Origin: an uncultured Dorea sp.
GTDB taxonomy: Bacteria; Bacillota; Clostridia; Lachnospirales; Lachnospiraceae
Direction: 5' to 3'
DNA length: 64,000 nt
NCBI GenBank assembly: GCA_910589275.1
Contig: CAJUTH010000015.1
Span: 3,966 to 67,965, forward strand
The notes under the pieces are model-generated. The model worked only from the letters and a program-made list of their open reading frames with translations, was not told the origin of the DNA and searched no databases. The translations under genes and the position numbers were made by a program. Shown one piece after another: positions 35,269-44,647 of the stretch (within the stretch, counting starts at the first letter, position 1; every line of letters begins with the position of its first letter).

Positions 35269-36201
35269 ATGGCTTATAATTTCAAAGAGACAATGAATAA
35301 ACCGGAACGTCTGGCTCCGGGACACAGAATGTGCGCGGGCTGCGGCGGAACCATTGCGGTAAGAAACGTACTCCGCGGGCTGCACGAGGGGGATAAGGCC
35401 GTTATCGGCAACGCCACCGGATGCTTGGAGGTGTCCACCTTTACCTATCCCTATACTTCATGGGAGGACAGCTATATCCACAATGCATTTGAAAATGCCG
35501 GGGCGACAATGAGCGGAGTAGAAGGGGCTTACAAAGCGCTGAAGCGGAAAGGGAAATTGGACGAGACTTATAAATTCATTACTTTTGGAGGCGACGGCGG
35601 AACCTATGATATCGGTTTCCAATCCCTGTCGGGAGCGATGGAGCGGAATCATGATATGGTCTATGTATGCTATGATAACGGGGCATATATGAACACGGGA
35701 ATCCAGCGGTCTTCCGCAACGCCGATGTATGCGGATACCACCACCACGCCGGTGGGGAAGAAGAGCAGCGGAAAGCCGCAGAATAGGAAGGATCTGGCGG
35801 CGATCATTGCAGCCCATGACGTTCCCTATGTGGCGCAGACAACGTTCGTACAGAATTTTAAGGATCTGCATATTAAGTCGGAGAAAGCAATTTATACGCC
35901 GGGAGCAGCGTTTTTAAATATCATGGCTCCCTGCCCCAGAGGCTGGCGGTATAACACGCCGGATATTATGGAGATTTGTAAGCTGGGCGTAGAGACTTGT
36001 TACTGGCCGCTTTTTGAGGTAGTAGAGGGAAAATGGATTCTTAATTACGAGCCGAAGGAGAAGAAGCCGATTGAAGACTTCTTAAGGCCGCAGGGAAGGT
36101 TTAAGCATTTGTTTCAGAAGGGGAACGAATATTTATTAGAAGAATTCCAGAAGGAAGTGGACAGACGGTGGGAAGAGCTTCTGTTTTGCTGTTCCAGATA
36201 A
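35269..36201 (+). CDS. 2-oxoacid:ferredoxin oxidoreductase, beta subunit (PorB type)
   Basis: A 310-residue thiamine-diphosphate-binding subunit. CAGCGG near the N-terminus supplies ligands for the proximal [4Fe-4S] cluster, with further cysteines in NATGCLEV and the C-terminal half. The ThDP motif is GGDGGTYDIGFQSLSGAMERNHDMVYVCYDNGAYMNTG. Start at 35269 behind AAGGAGGGG; an earlier in-frame ATG at 35206 lies within the alpha gene. Last gene of the operon, followed by a terminator. Confidence 0.94.
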   Translation: MAYNFKETMNKPERLAPGHRMCAGCGGTIAVRNVLRGLHEGDKAVIGNATGCLEVSTFTYPYTSWEDSYIHNAFENAGATMSGVEGAYKALKRKGKLDETYKFITFGGDGGTYDIGFQSLSGAMERNHDMVYVCYDNGAYMNTGIQRSSATPMYADTTTTPVGKKSSGKPQNRKDLAAIIAAHDVPYVAQTTFVQNFKDLHIKSEKAIYTPGAAFLNIMAPCPRGWRYNTPDIMEICKLGVETCYWPLFEVVEGKWILNYEPKEKKPIEDFLRPQGRFKHLFQKGNEYLLEEFQKEVDRRWEELLFCCSR

Positions 36202-36207
36202 AGGTAT

Positions 36208-36243
36208 AAAAGAAGCGTCGCAAAATGCGGTGCTTCTTTTGAG
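36208..36243 (+). terminator. Terminator of the oxidoreductase operon
   Basis: AAAAGAAGC (36208-36216) pairs with GCTTCTTTT (36232-36240), with a CGCAAAATGCG inner stem. Confidence 0.85.
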
Positions 36244-36274
36244 GTTAAACACTTTGGATATAGTGGGAAAGATA

Positions 36275-37015
36275 TTAGTATGGAATCTTATTCATACAAA
36301 ATGGGAGTTCAAGCCCATGCTTTTCCAAAAGTTCCTTGTCGGAGAGGATTTCTTTTGTATTTCCATCGCGGATGATTTGCCCTTCCGACATGAGGATCAC
36401 ACGGTTACAGGTATCCAGAACCAAATCCAGATCGTGGGATGCGATAATCTTTAAATGATCAAAGTCGTTCAAGATACGGATCAGCCGCCGCCGGTTTCCC
36501 GGATCCAGCGCGATGGACGGCTCGTCCATTAGGATAATATCAGGAGTCATAGATAGAATCGTAGCAATTGATACTAGTTTTTTTTCACCGCCGGACAATT
36601 TATAAATCTGGCGGTTTTTTAAATGTTCAATGTGGATGCTTTTAAGGGCATACTCCACCCGTCTGTTTACTTCTTCTTCAGAGAGCCCGTAATTGCGCGG
36701 AGCAAAGGCTATGTCGTCCTTTACCGTAGACATGAAGAGCTGACTGTCAGAGTCCTGAAATACATAGCCGATTTTCTCGCGGATTACCGGAAGAGTGTTT
36801 TTTTCTACCGGAATATCTTCTACCCGGATACTTCCTTTATAATCCAGATTTAATCCGACAAGAAGCTTCAGCAGCGTAGATTTTCCTATGCCGTTTGCCC
36901 CGATCAGGCCTATGGCGTCATGCTCGTGTGCAGTAAATGTAATATCCTTTAGTACCGGATTGGATGCATCGTAGCTGTAATTTACATGTTCCAGACTGAT
37001 ATGTATGTGGCTCAT
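36275..37015 (-). CDS. cbiO: ECF nickel/cobalt importer, ATP-binding subunit
   Basis: A 246-residue ATPase of the CbiO/NikO group. Walker A GANGIGKSTLLKLLVG, Q-loop YVFQDSDSQLF, signature LSGGEKKLVSIATIL, Walker B IILMDEPSIALDP, switch histidine IIASHDLDL. It energises uptake with CbiQ and CbiMN, encoded just upstream on the same strand (16-base gap). Last gene of the operon. Confidence 0.92.
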   Translation of the reverse strand: MSHIHISLEHVNYSYDASNPVLKDITFTAHEHDAIGLIGANGIGKSTLLKLLVGLNLDYKGSIRVEDIPVEKNTLPVIREKIGYVFQDSDSQLFMSTVKDDIAFAPRNYGLSEEEVNRRVEYALKSIHIEHLKNRQIYKLSGGEKKLVSIATILSMTPDIILMDEPSIALDPGNRRRLIRILNDFDHLKIIASHDLDLVLDTCNRVILMSEGQIIRDGNTKEILSDKELLEKHGLELPFCMNKIPY

Positions 37016-37031
37016 AATATAGATTCTCCAT

Positions 37032-37799
37032 TTAAATTATCTTTAATAGTATCAATAGTGTAATCCAGATAACCAGATATATAATGTCTCCTGCGCGGAG
37101 GGCTGTCCGGCTGCCGTAGTAAAATTCTCCCCGGTATCCGCGGAGCGTCATGCTTTCGTATACGTGGCCGGCCCGGTCCATGCTGCGAAGCAGAAGCTGT
37201 CCTGCAAGGGAACCCCAGACTTTGAAATGAATGCCCTTTTGTCTAGGAGCCCTCAGGGAATAAGCATCTGTAATGCGGCCTGCTTCTTCTAGAAGAACAG
37301 AGATATATCGGTAAGTCAGCAGTACCTGTGTTACAAGGATGGCGGGGATATGCAGCATGCGCATGGCAGAGCAGATTTTCTCAATGGAGGTGGAGGCGAT
37401 CAGCAGATACGCCGCCAGTATGCTGTAGATACCTTTCAGCATCAGTGTTATCATGGAAAGCATGCCTGCTGTTATCACGACAGTTCCAAGCTCTATAGCC
37501 GGCCTTCGGTCGAATATTGGATTGAAAAGGCCGACAAAGCATACGAGAGGAAGTACGATCCGAAGCCGTTTTAAGGCATCAAAAAAAGAGACGTCCCCAA
37601 GTATAAACAGTGCGATAGGGTAGATACCCATTCGGAGCAGTCCTGTGAAATCATATTTTTGAAAAGATACCGTGACGGCGATATAGCTTACGGTTATAAT
37701 CAGCTTGACCAGCGGATAAATGCAATTCAGCCACTGGTCTCTGTCTGCAAGCGTATCCATATGATGGATTTCATATAATGCATGATCTGCTTTACTCAT
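37032..37799 (-). CDS. cbiQ: ECF nickel/cobalt importer, transmembrane subunit
   Basis: A 255-residue EcfT/CbiQ protein with about five spans. The two coupling helices carry the family Ala-Arg-type motifs, seen here as SLRAPRQKG and RSMDRAGHVYESMTLRGYRG. It overlaps the CbiMN gene by four bases. It transmits ATP hydrolysis from CbiO to the metal-binding subunit. Confidence 0.92.
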   Translation of the reverse strand: MSKADHALYEIHHMDTLADRDQWLNCIYPLVKLIITVSYIAVTVSFQKYDFTGLLRMGIYPIALFILGDVSFFDALKRLRIVLPLVCFVGLFNPIFDRRPAIELGTVVITAGMLSMITLMLKGIYSILAAYLLIASTSIEKICSAMRMLHIPAILVTQVLLTYRYISVLLEEAGRITDAYSLRAPRQKGIHFKVWGSLAGQLLLRSMDRAGHVYESMTLRGYRGEFYYGSRTALRAGDIIYLVIWITLLILLKII

Positions 37800-38815
37800 T
37801 TTGCTTCCCGCTTTTCTTCCTTTTGTTTCGGATGTTTAAAAAATTTGAATGCGTAACAGGCTCCTATACAGATGACTAAAACTGCCAGTGAACCTATCAT
37901 ACCGGAAAAAGATGTTCCAACCGGGGAATCCGATCCCTTGAATGCATAGTCAGGCAGCAGAGAGGAGGTTTCCTGAAGGGTTCCCGCAGTCTCATAGGGA
38001 GCTGATTCATCCGAATCCAGCTCCGTGGAACCGGTAATGCGTTCAATAGACCATTCCAGCCCGTCTGGATGGGAGGACGCCGTTAAGGATAATCCGCCTC
38101 CGATCAGCAAAGCAGAAATGCAGAGGACGATTAAGGTTTTCTTATAGGTGAAGCGGCCGAACCGTTCCTTCGCTGTTATATCCATCAGAAGCTCCGGTCT
38201 GGATTCATAGACAAATACCAGAACGGCGGCGGTAATCAGCCCTTCGACGAATCCGATGGCCAGATGAATCGGCTGCATAGTTCCCACAAAAATAGAAAAG
38301 GGCAGGTCAGTAATGCCGGATGCAAGAGTTTCTAAGGTTACAGAAAAGGCGCCTAGCTGCAGCGTAATCATAGAACCTAAAATAGAAGCCCAGATAATCT
38401 TGTTTCGGCTGATTTTTTGCCGCATAATAGGACGCCAGACAAGGAAGTATCCCAGAAAGCATCCATAAAATGCCATGTTCCAGATATTAGCGCCAAGAGC
38501 CAGCAGCCCGCCGTCCGCAAAGAGCAGGCATTGTATGAGCAGTACGCCTATCATAGTCAGGAAGGAGGCGTAAGGTCCCAGCAGCGCCGTTAGCAGCATG
38601 CCGCCGCATAAGTGTCCGCTAGAGCCGGTTCCCGGGATGGTAAAATTAATCATCTGCGCCGCAAAGACAAAGGCGCCCATAACGCCCATGACAGGTATCT
38701 TTTTAGGGTCGGTTTCCAGTCGTACTTTTTTTATGGAATACGCGGCGGCGAGTCCGGAACAGGCGTACATCGTTCCGGCGGCTGCCGGCGAGATCAAAGC
38801 GTCAGCCATATGCAT
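37796..38815 (-). CDS. cbiM: ECF nickel/cobalt importer, metal-binding subunit (CbiM-CbiN fusion)
   Basis: A 339-residue fusion. Residues 1-215 are CbiM/NikM: the N-terminus MHMADALISP supplies the metal ligands (Met1 amine, His2 and a downstream His in GSSGHLCGG). Residues about 230-339 are a CbiN/NikN-like part with two spans flanking the PDGLEWSIERI motif. Such NikMN fusions often carry nickel, but cobalt is possible. Start at 38815 behind GGGAGG; the N-terminus is functionally fixed. No cobalamin or NiCo riboswitch was recognised upstream. Confidence 0.92.
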   Translation of the reverse strand: MHMADALISPAAAGTMYACSGLAAAYSIKKVRLETDPKKIPVMGVMGAFVFAAQMINFTIPGTGSSGHLCGGMLLTALLGPYASFLTMIGVLLIQCLLFADGGLLALGANIWNMAFYGCFLGYFLVWRPIMRQKISRNKIIWASILGSMITLQLGAFSVTLETLASGITDLPFSIFVGTMQPIHLAIGFVEGLITAAVLVFVYESRPELLMDITAKERFGRFTYKKTLIVLCISALLIGGGLSLTASSHPDGLEWSIERITGSTELDSDESAPYETAGTLQETSSLLPDYAFKGSDSPVGTSFSGMIGSLAVLVICIGACYAFKFFKHPKQKEEKREAK

Positions 38816-38925
38816 AAGTCATTCCTCCCATCTGTCTGTGAAACACATCGCTGTTTTTTATTTTGAAAAATGCAGCAGCTTCCATCATTAAGAATGGGTT
38901 CCCACTGTGCAAAGATCATAGATAC

Positions 38926-38954
38926 AGAATAGCAGAAGGGAGGAGGGGCTGCAA
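38926..38954 (-). promoter_or_regulatory. Probable promoter of the metal importer operon
   Basis: Minus strand TTGCAG (38949-38954), 17 bases, TATTCT (38926-38931), in the 152-base gap between the AraC-type gene and the importer. Confidence 0.55.
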
Positions 38955-38967
38955 GCCACCGGGGGGG

Positions 38968-39849
38968 TTATGAATTCTGTCTGTATTCCCGGGGAGAGCA
39001 GTTCATATACCGGCGGAAGATTTTTCCGTAATAGCAAGGGTTGGAGAACCCTACGGTTCCGGCAATATCCGTAATGCTTCCGCCGCCCTTTAACAGCGGA
39101 AGGCTCTGCTGGATCCGGTAATACAGCAGATAGTCGAACAGGGTCATATGCATATGCTTTTTGAAGAACCGGCAGCATTCGCTTTTACAGATATTGACGC
39201 TTCCCGCAATAGCTTCTAATGTCAGCGGTTCGGGATAATGTGCCTGTATAAAGGTAAGGATCCGTTTCAGCCGGTCTAGATGCTCTGCCTCGGGTTCTGC
39301 CGTGTCTGGCAGAGAGGTAAGATACCGGAATAATAGCTGCCAGATCCGTGTGAGCTCCAAATGGACGGATAATTCATAATCTGGCGACGGATGCATAGAC
39401 CAGCGGTAGATCTGTTTGATGGACTTCAGTATTTCGTTCTGCCATGATATATCCGGGCTCAGGGGCAGAGAGCTAAAACCGGAACCGGCGGTGATGCGGT
39501 CCATGTATTTTGTCTGCAGGATGCTTCCTTCGTATCCGTATATAAATCTTGGATGGAAGGTGATGGAGAGGTATTCGCAGTTCATGTTATCAGTCATGTA
39601 TCCGGAGTGGAGGGCATTGCTGTTGCAAAACAGTCCTTCGCCCTGATTTAAAAGATACTGCTGCTCATTTACCCGGTAGTCAATTCTTCCGGACCGGATC
39701 CATGTCAGCTCGATTTCGGGATGCCAGTGCCACATAAAAGCGCCGCCCTCATAAATACCGATGGATTCTTCGCTGATATATACAGGAAAATGATAGTCTC
39801 CGTGGGCTTTCATTTCACGCTGGCTGTCTGTTGTGTGTATCTGTATCAT
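38968..39849 (-). CDS. AraC family transcriptional regulator with N-terminal cupin
   Basis: A 293-residue regulator. N-terminal cupin sensor domain (FMWHWHPEIELTWIRSGRIDY; NQGEGLFCNSNALHSG) and a C-terminal pair of helix-turn-helix motifs (LTLEAIAGSVNICKSECCRFFKKHM; SITDIAGTVGFSNPCYYGKIFRRYMNCSPREYR). Start at 39849 behind TAAGGAG. It is divergent from galK-galT, so a role in galactose control is plausible; a link to the metal importer downstream is less likely. Confidence 0.92.
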   Translation of the reverse strand: MIQIHTTDSQREMKAHGDYHFPVYISEESIGIYEGGAFMWHWHPEIELTWIRSGRIDYRVNEQQYLLNQGEGLFCNSNALHSGYMTDNMNCEYLSITFHPRFIYGYEGSILQTKYMDRITAGSGFSSLPLSPDISWQNEILKSIKQIYRWSMHPSPDYELSVHLELTRIWQLLFRYLTSLPDTAEPEAEHLDRLKRILTFIQAHYPEPLTLEAIAGSVNICKSECCRFFKKHMHMTLFDYLLYYRIQQSLPLLKGGGSITDIAGTVGFSNPCYYGKIFRRYMNCSPREYRQNS

Positions 39850-39899
39850 AATACTCCTTACATATCTCAATATTGTTATAGTTTTGTACAAGATATTTA

Positions 39900-39928
39900 T
39901 TGTTATACTTTGTATTGCTCATTATAAT
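39900..39928 (+). promoter_or_regulatory. galK promoter
   Basis: TTGTTA (39900-39905), 17 bases, TATAAT (39923-39928), facing away from the AraC-type gene. Confidence 0.75.
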
Positions 39929-39942
39929 TATATTATAAGTAA

Positions 39943-40034
39943 ATGCGGAGCGCAAGCGCCGTTACTGTCCGGCTGCAGAATTGATAGATGAAGGCTGCTG
40001 TGAACGGAGTGAACAGTAACGCCGGTATCCGCAT
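39943..40034 (+). promoter_or_regulatory. galK leader hairpin
   Basis: ATGCGGA (39943-39949) pairs with TCCGCAT (40028-40034), and inside this CGCCGTTACTGTCC pairs imperfectly with GAACAGTAACGCC. The right arm holds copy 2 of the 19-base repeat (39998-40016). The structure ends shortly before the ribosome site AAAAGGAGAG. Confidence 0.6.
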
Positions 40035-40055
40035 GGAGAAAAGGAGAGATGCAAA

Positions 40056-41219
40056 ATGGTGCAGAAACTGATTGAAAAATTTAAGGAACTGTATGGCGGG
40101 GAAGGCGAGATACGAAGGTATTTTGCTCCGGGGCGTGTAAATCTGATCGGGGAACATACGGATTATAACGGAGGACATGTGTTTCCCTGCGCGCTGACGA
40201 TCGGAACCTATGGAATTGTAAGGAGCCGCGGCGATCGGAAGCTCCGTTTCTATTCTGTTAATTTTGAGAAGCTGGGCGTGATCGAGACCAGCTTGGATGA
40301 TCTGGTGCCTTCTAAGGAAGCCGGATGGACGAACTATCCAAAAGGAGTGATGTGGGCGTTTGAAAAGAGGGGCATGAAGCTCTCCCACGGACTGGATGTG
40401 CTGATCTACGGGGATATACCGAACGGCTCCGGCCTGTCGTCTTCTGCATCCCTTGAGGTTCTGACCGGGCTGATTTTAAAGGAAACCTATGGATTTGACG
40501 TATCTATGGTCGATATCGCTTTGATCGGACAGGATTCCGAGAATAATTTCAACGGATGCAACTGCGGCATTATGGATCAGTTTGCAAGCGCCATGGGTAA
40601 GAAGGATAACGCAATCTTCCTTGACACCAATACACTGAAATATGAGTATGCGCCGGTGGTGCTTGAGGACGCCAAGATCGTCATTACCAACAGCAAGGTA
40701 AAGCACAGCCTTGTGGATTCTGCGTATAACGACCGGAGAAATGAGTGCGAGCAGGCATTGAAGGAGCTGCAAAAAGAAGTTGACATTCAGACGCTGGGAG
40801 ATCTGACGGAGGAAGAATTTGAGGCGCATAAGGACGCCATTGGCAGCGAAGTCTGCAGAAAGCGCGCGAAGCATGCGGTATACGAGAATCAGCGCGCGAT
40901 CCGCGCGGTAGAGGCGCTGAAAGCGGGAGAGATCGAAACCTTCGGCGAACTGATGAATGCTTCCCATGTATCCTTGCGGGATGATTATGAGGTTTCCTGT
41001 GAGGAGATCGATATTCTGGTAGATCTGGCATGGAAGATCCCGGGCGTGATCGGGTCGCGCATTACCGGAGGAGGCTTTGGCGGCTGTACCGTAAGCATTG
41101 TGAAAAACGATGCGGTAGATACCTTTATCGACTCCATCGGCAGGGCATATCAGGAAAAGGTGGGACACGAAGCAGAATTTTATGTAGTAGAGATTGGAGA
41201 CGGCGGACATGTTATCTAA
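40056..41219 (+). CDS. galK: Galactokinase
   Basis: Phosphorylates galactose to galactose-1-phosphate, first step of the Leloir pathway. The 387-residue GHMP kinase has the galactokinase signature GRVNLIGEHTDYNGG, the ATP-binding loop IPNGSGLSSSASLEVL and the C-terminal GSRITGGGFGGCTVSIV motif. Ribosome site AAAAGGAGAG. Its end overlaps galT. It can use galactose released by the GH36 enzyme encoded at 4.7-6.9 kb. Confidence 0.97.
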   Translation: MVQKLIEKFKELYGGEGEIRRYFAPGRVNLIGEHTDYNGGHVFPCALTIGTYGIVRSRGDRKLRFYSVNFEKLGVIETSLDDLVPSKEAGWTNYPKGVMWAFEKRGMKLSHGLDVLIYGDIPNGSGLSSSASLEVLTGLILKETYGFDVSMVDIALIGQDSENNFNGCNCGIMDQFASAMGKKDNAIFLDTNTLKYEYAPVVLEDAKIVITNSKVKHSLVDSAYNDRRNECEQALKELQKEVDIQTLGDLTEEEFEAHKDAIGSEVCRKRAKHAVYENQRAIRAVEALKAGEIETFGELMNASHVSLRDDYEVSCEEIDILVDLAWKIPGVIGSRITGGGFGGCTVSIVKNDAVDTFIDSIGRAYQEKVGHEAEFYVVEIGDGGHVI

Positions 41220-42699
41220 GAATATTAAGAAATTAGTACAATATGGAATTGATACCGGCCTGACGCCGGAGTGTGAGCGCACTTACACCACAAATCTCCT
41301 GCTGGAAGTATTTCATGAGGATGATTATGAGGATGTGGACATTGCGGGAGAAGAGATCAATCTGGAAGAGATCTTAAAGGAGCTTCTGGATGAGGCATGC
41401 AGCAGGGGACTGATCGAGGACAGCGTTGTCTACAGGGATTTATTTGATACGAAGCTGATGAACTGCCTGATGCCAAGGCCCGCGCAGGTGCAGAAGGAAT
41501 TTGCCGGACGCTACGAAAAGTCTCCAAAGGAAGCGACAGAATATTTCTATAAGCTGAGCCAAGACAGCGATTACATCCGCCGTTACCGGGTAAAGAAGGA
41601 TATGAAATGGAAGGTAGAGACTCCTTACGGCGAGATTGACATTACCATCAACTTATCCAAGCCGGAAAAGGATCCCAAGGCCATTGCCGCCGCAAGAAAC
41701 GCCAAGGCAAGCAGCTATCCGAAATGCCTGCTCTGTATGGAGAATGAAGGCTATGCGGGACGCGTAAACCACCCGGCAAGGGAAAATCACCGGATTATCC
41801 CGGTTACGATTAATGACAGCAGATGGGGATTCCAGTATTCGCCGTATGTGTATTATAATGAGCACTGTATTGTATTTAACGGACAGCATATTCCGATGAA
41901 GATTGATAAGGCTGCGTTTATCAAGCTGTTTGACTTCGTGAAGCTGTTTCCCCACTATTTCCTTGGTTCCAATGCAGACCTGCCAATCGTGGGAGGATCT
42001 ATCTTAAGCCACGATCATTTTCAGGGAGGGCACTACACCTTTGCGATGGCGAAAGCTCCCATTGAGAAGCAGGTTACGATACCGGGATATGAGGATGTAG
42101 AGACCGGCATTGTAAAATGGCCGCTGTCAGTTTTAAGAATCCGCCACAAGGACGAAAAGAGGCTGATCGACTTAGCAGACCATGTGCTGAAGGCATGGAG
42201 AGGCTACACCGACGAGGATGCGTTTATCTTTGCTGAGACGGACGGAGAACCTCACAACACTATCACGCCGATTGCGAGAAAGAAAGGGGATATCTTTGAA
42301 CTCGACCTGACGCTGCGCAACAATATTACCACAGCGGAGCATCCGCTGGGCGTATACCATCCTCATGCGCAGTACCATAATATCAAGAAGGAAAATATCG
42401 GTCTGATCGAGGTGATGGGTCTTGCGGTGCTTCCAGCAAGGCTGAAGGAAGAAATGGAGATCCTTTCAGAGTATCTTGTGGAAGGAAAGGACATCCGCAG
42501 CAATGAAAAGATTGCAAAGCATGCGGACTGGGCGGAGAAGTTCCTTCCGAAATATGAGAAGGTAACAGCGGAGAACGTAACCGAAATCTTACATAAAGAA
42601 ATCGGCCATACCTTCGTGGGCGTGTTAGAGGACGCAGGCGTGTATAAATGCACGGAAGAGGGAAGGAAAGCGTTCATGAAGTTTATCGAGACGCTGTAG
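41209..42699 (+). CDS. galT: UDP-glucose--hexose-1-phosphate uridylyltransferase, class II
   Basis: Exchanges UMP between UDP-glucose and galactose-1-phosphate. 496 residues, the Firmicutes-type GalT. Conserved segments are KCLLCMENEGYAGR, RIIPVTINDSRWGFQYSPYVYYNEHCI and SILSHDHFQGGHYTFAM, which holds the catalytic-region histidines. Start at 41209 (MLSKNIKKL), overlapping the end of galK by 11 bases; a start at 41194 is possible. galE is not in the window. Confidence 0.96.
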   Translation: MLSKNIKKLVQYGIDTGLTPECERTYTTNLLLEVFHEDDYEDVDIAGEEINLEEILKELLDEACSRGLIEDSVVYRDLFDTKLMNCLMPRPAQVQKEFAGRYEKSPKEATEYFYKLSQDSDYIRRYRVKKDMKWKVETPYGEIDITINLSKPEKDPKAIAAARNAKASSYPKCLLCMENEGYAGRVNHPARENHRIIPVTINDSRWGFQYSPYVYYNEHCIVFNGQHIPMKIDKAAFIKLFDFVKLFPHYFLGSNADLPIVGGSILSHDHFQGGHYTFAMAKAPIEKQVTIPGYEDVETGIVKWPLSVLRIRHKDEKRLIDLADHVLKAWRGYTDEDAFIFAETDGEPHNTITPIARKKGDIFELDLTLRNNITTAEHPLGVYHPHAQYHNIKKENIGLIEVMGLAVLPARLKEEMEILSEYLVEGKDIRSNEKIAKHADWAEKFLPKYEKVTAENVTEILHKEIGHTFVGVLEDAGVYKCTEEGRKAFMKFIETL

Positions 42700-42744
42700 A
42701 TATTATGCTATGAGATATTAGCAGACAGAGTAAGACTTTTCAAT

Positions 42745-42778
42745 AGAGCCGGGAACCTTAAAAAAGATTCCCGGCTCT
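42745..42778. terminator. Terminator between galT and the ClC gene
   Basis: AGAGCCGGGAA (42745-42755) pairs perfectly with TTCCCGGCTCT (42768-42778). The genes converge and the T tract is weak on both sides. Confidence 0.75.
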
Positions 42779-42789
42779 GTGATTGCAGA

Positions 42790-44361
42790 TTATTTCTCAA
42801 ATCCCTTAAATTTACAGATATCTTCCATTTCCTCATAGACGGCGGTGCAGTCCCCTTCATCTGTCAGGGTGACCAGAAGATCGCTGGCAAGAAGTCTTGT
42901 TTGTCCCTTTGGGATGAATTCTTCGCCGCCTCTCTGGACAGCCACCAGAAGACAGTGCTTAGGCCAATTTACTTCGCTGATCAGCCGCCCGTCCGCGTCT
43001 GAGCCGTGAGCCACAACAAATTCCTTTAAAACCTTTTTGCCAGGGCTTATTGGCAGTTCGACTCCCCGCTTTTTAAGCAGCCGTTCCAGAAGGCTTTCAT
43101 AGATCGGCTTGGAGCGAAGGAGCGTAGCTGTAATATAGGCCGCAATGGAAACCACTGACAGAGATAGAAGCTGCTGGACAGAACCGGTCATTTCAAAGAT
43201 CAGAATAATTCCGGTCAGGGGAGCCCGAACAATGGCTGTGAAGTATCCCGCCATGGCGAGCAGTACAAAATTATTCACATACACCGCATCTAATCCAAAG
43301 TAATCAACACCGAAGGTGGCAAAGGCTCCTCCGATAAATGCCCCCAGTACCAGCAAGGGGAAGAAGATGCCTCCCGGAGCGCCGGAGCCGAAGCAGACGG
43401 CGGAGAAGACGAATTTGCATGCCAGCGTGATCAGGATCATATGCAGCAGCAGATCGCCGCTTGTAAGCTGTTCGATCAGGTTGTGGCCGCTGCCAAGATA
43501 GTCTGGCATGATAAACCCCAAAGCTCCTGCTAGAAGAAAGGGGATCATTATTTTTGCTGTCGTGTTTAAATGCTTTGCATTGTTATACAAAGACTGTACT
43601 TTTAATGTAAACCAGTTGTAAAAAGCTCCCAGTATGCCGAGAATAATGCCTAATACCAGAATCATCCAGTAATAGCCCTGAGGGAGGTTTTGTATGATAT
43701 CAAATTGAAATACGGATTTCATGCCGAAAACCGTCGAGGATAGATAGTCGGCAGTTAAGGAGGAGGCCATGACCGACAGCAGTACGGATACGGAGAAATT
43801 CTTGTGGACTTCCTCCAGTGAGAACATAACTCCGGCAAGGGGCGCATGGAAGGCGGCGGACAGTCCGGCGCTTGCGCCGCAGGTCAGGAGAAACCTCTCT
43901 TCTGTTTTTCCACGGCCAAGTAAGGTAGAAATGCCTTTTCCAGCCATCGCTCCAAGCTGGATAGAAGGGCCTTCTCTTCCAAGAGACATGCCGCCAAGAA
44001 GGCATAAGAAACCGCCGATAAATTTGGCGGGAAGTACCTTCCACCAAATTTGGTTAAGCTGGCCGGTCATCTCTCCTTCAAGCTGTGGGATTCCGCTGCC
44101 GGAGATCAATGGCTCCCATGCAACCAGCTTTCCTACGATTACAGCAAGAATCATCAGAAGAGCAAACCATCCTGCTATACGTAAGGGGGATTCTTTGGCA
44201 TAATTTAGGGCGGCATGGAGCCAGACGCCCGCATATTCCAGCAGGATTCGGTAAAGCAGGACTACAAAGCCGCCTATAGCCCCTACCAAGATTCCTTCCC
44301 CGATTAAAATGATCTGTAATTTATCTGCACGTTTCAGTGTGTTTTCTGTAGTATTCTTCAC
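42790..44361 (-). CDS. ClC family chloride channel/exchanger with C-terminal TrkA_C domain
   Basis: A 523-residue anion transporter. ClC selectivity motifs are all present: GSGIPQLEG, GREGPSIQLGA and GAPGGIFFPLLVLGAFIGG. The 'gating glutamate' of H+-coupled exchangers is the E in GREGPS. Residues from about 440 form a cytoplasmic RCK/TrkA_C domain (LISEVNWPKHCLLVAVQRGGEEFIPKG). GTG at 44361 is chosen because AAAAGGAC lies 6 bases before it; an open frame from 44448 begins with TTG and lacks a ribosome site. Confidence 0.92.
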   Translation of the reverse strand: MKNTTENTLKRADKLQIILIGEGILVGAIGGFVVLLYRILLEYAGVWLHAALNYAKESPLRIAGWFALLMILAVIVGKLVAWEPLISGSGIPQLEGEMTGQLNQIWWKVLPAKFIGGFLCLLGGMSLGREGPSIQLGAMAGKGISTLLGRGKTEERFLLTCGASAGLSAAFHAPLAGVMFSLEEVHKNFSVSVLLSVMASSLTADYLSSTVFGMKSVFQFDIIQNLPQGYYWMILVLGIILGILGAFYNWFTLKVQSLYNNAKHLNTTAKIMIPFLLAGALGFIMPDYLGSGHNLIEQLTSGDLLLHMILITLACKFVFSAVCFGSGAPGGIFFPLLVLGAFIGGAFATFGVDYFGLDAVYVNNFVLLAMAGYFTAIVRAPLTGIILIFEMTGSVQQLLSLSVVSIAAYITATLLRSKPIYESLLERLLKKRGVELPISPGKKVLKEFVVAHGSDADGRLISEVNWPKHCLLVAVQRGGEEFIPKGQTRLLASDLLVTLTDEGDCTAVYEEMEDICKFKGFEK

Positions 44362-44647
44362 AATAATGTCCTTTTCAAAAATAGTAGTATGGTAACGAAA
44401 GGGTTGGAGCTGTTCTTTACCAAGAAGAAACGGTTCTTTATAAAACAATTATACATGAAGTAGTTTTATAAGTCGAATGTTTTTTGTAAACTATACTTAT
44501 TGAATTATTAATGTTTAATAAGGTATTATTATTGCTGTAAAAAATATGATAATTTTTCCTGTTACGCTTGTTTTTTCGACATTTTTCGAGTATCGTATAA
44601 GTATACCCATCCGGGCATGAAAATGGAGAGCGCGGGAGAGAAAAAGC

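Noticed and set aside
38816..38967. Cobalamin or NiCo riboswitch before the nickel/cobalt importer
   Set aside because: The conserved aptamer blocks are not recognisable and the gap is only 152 bases.
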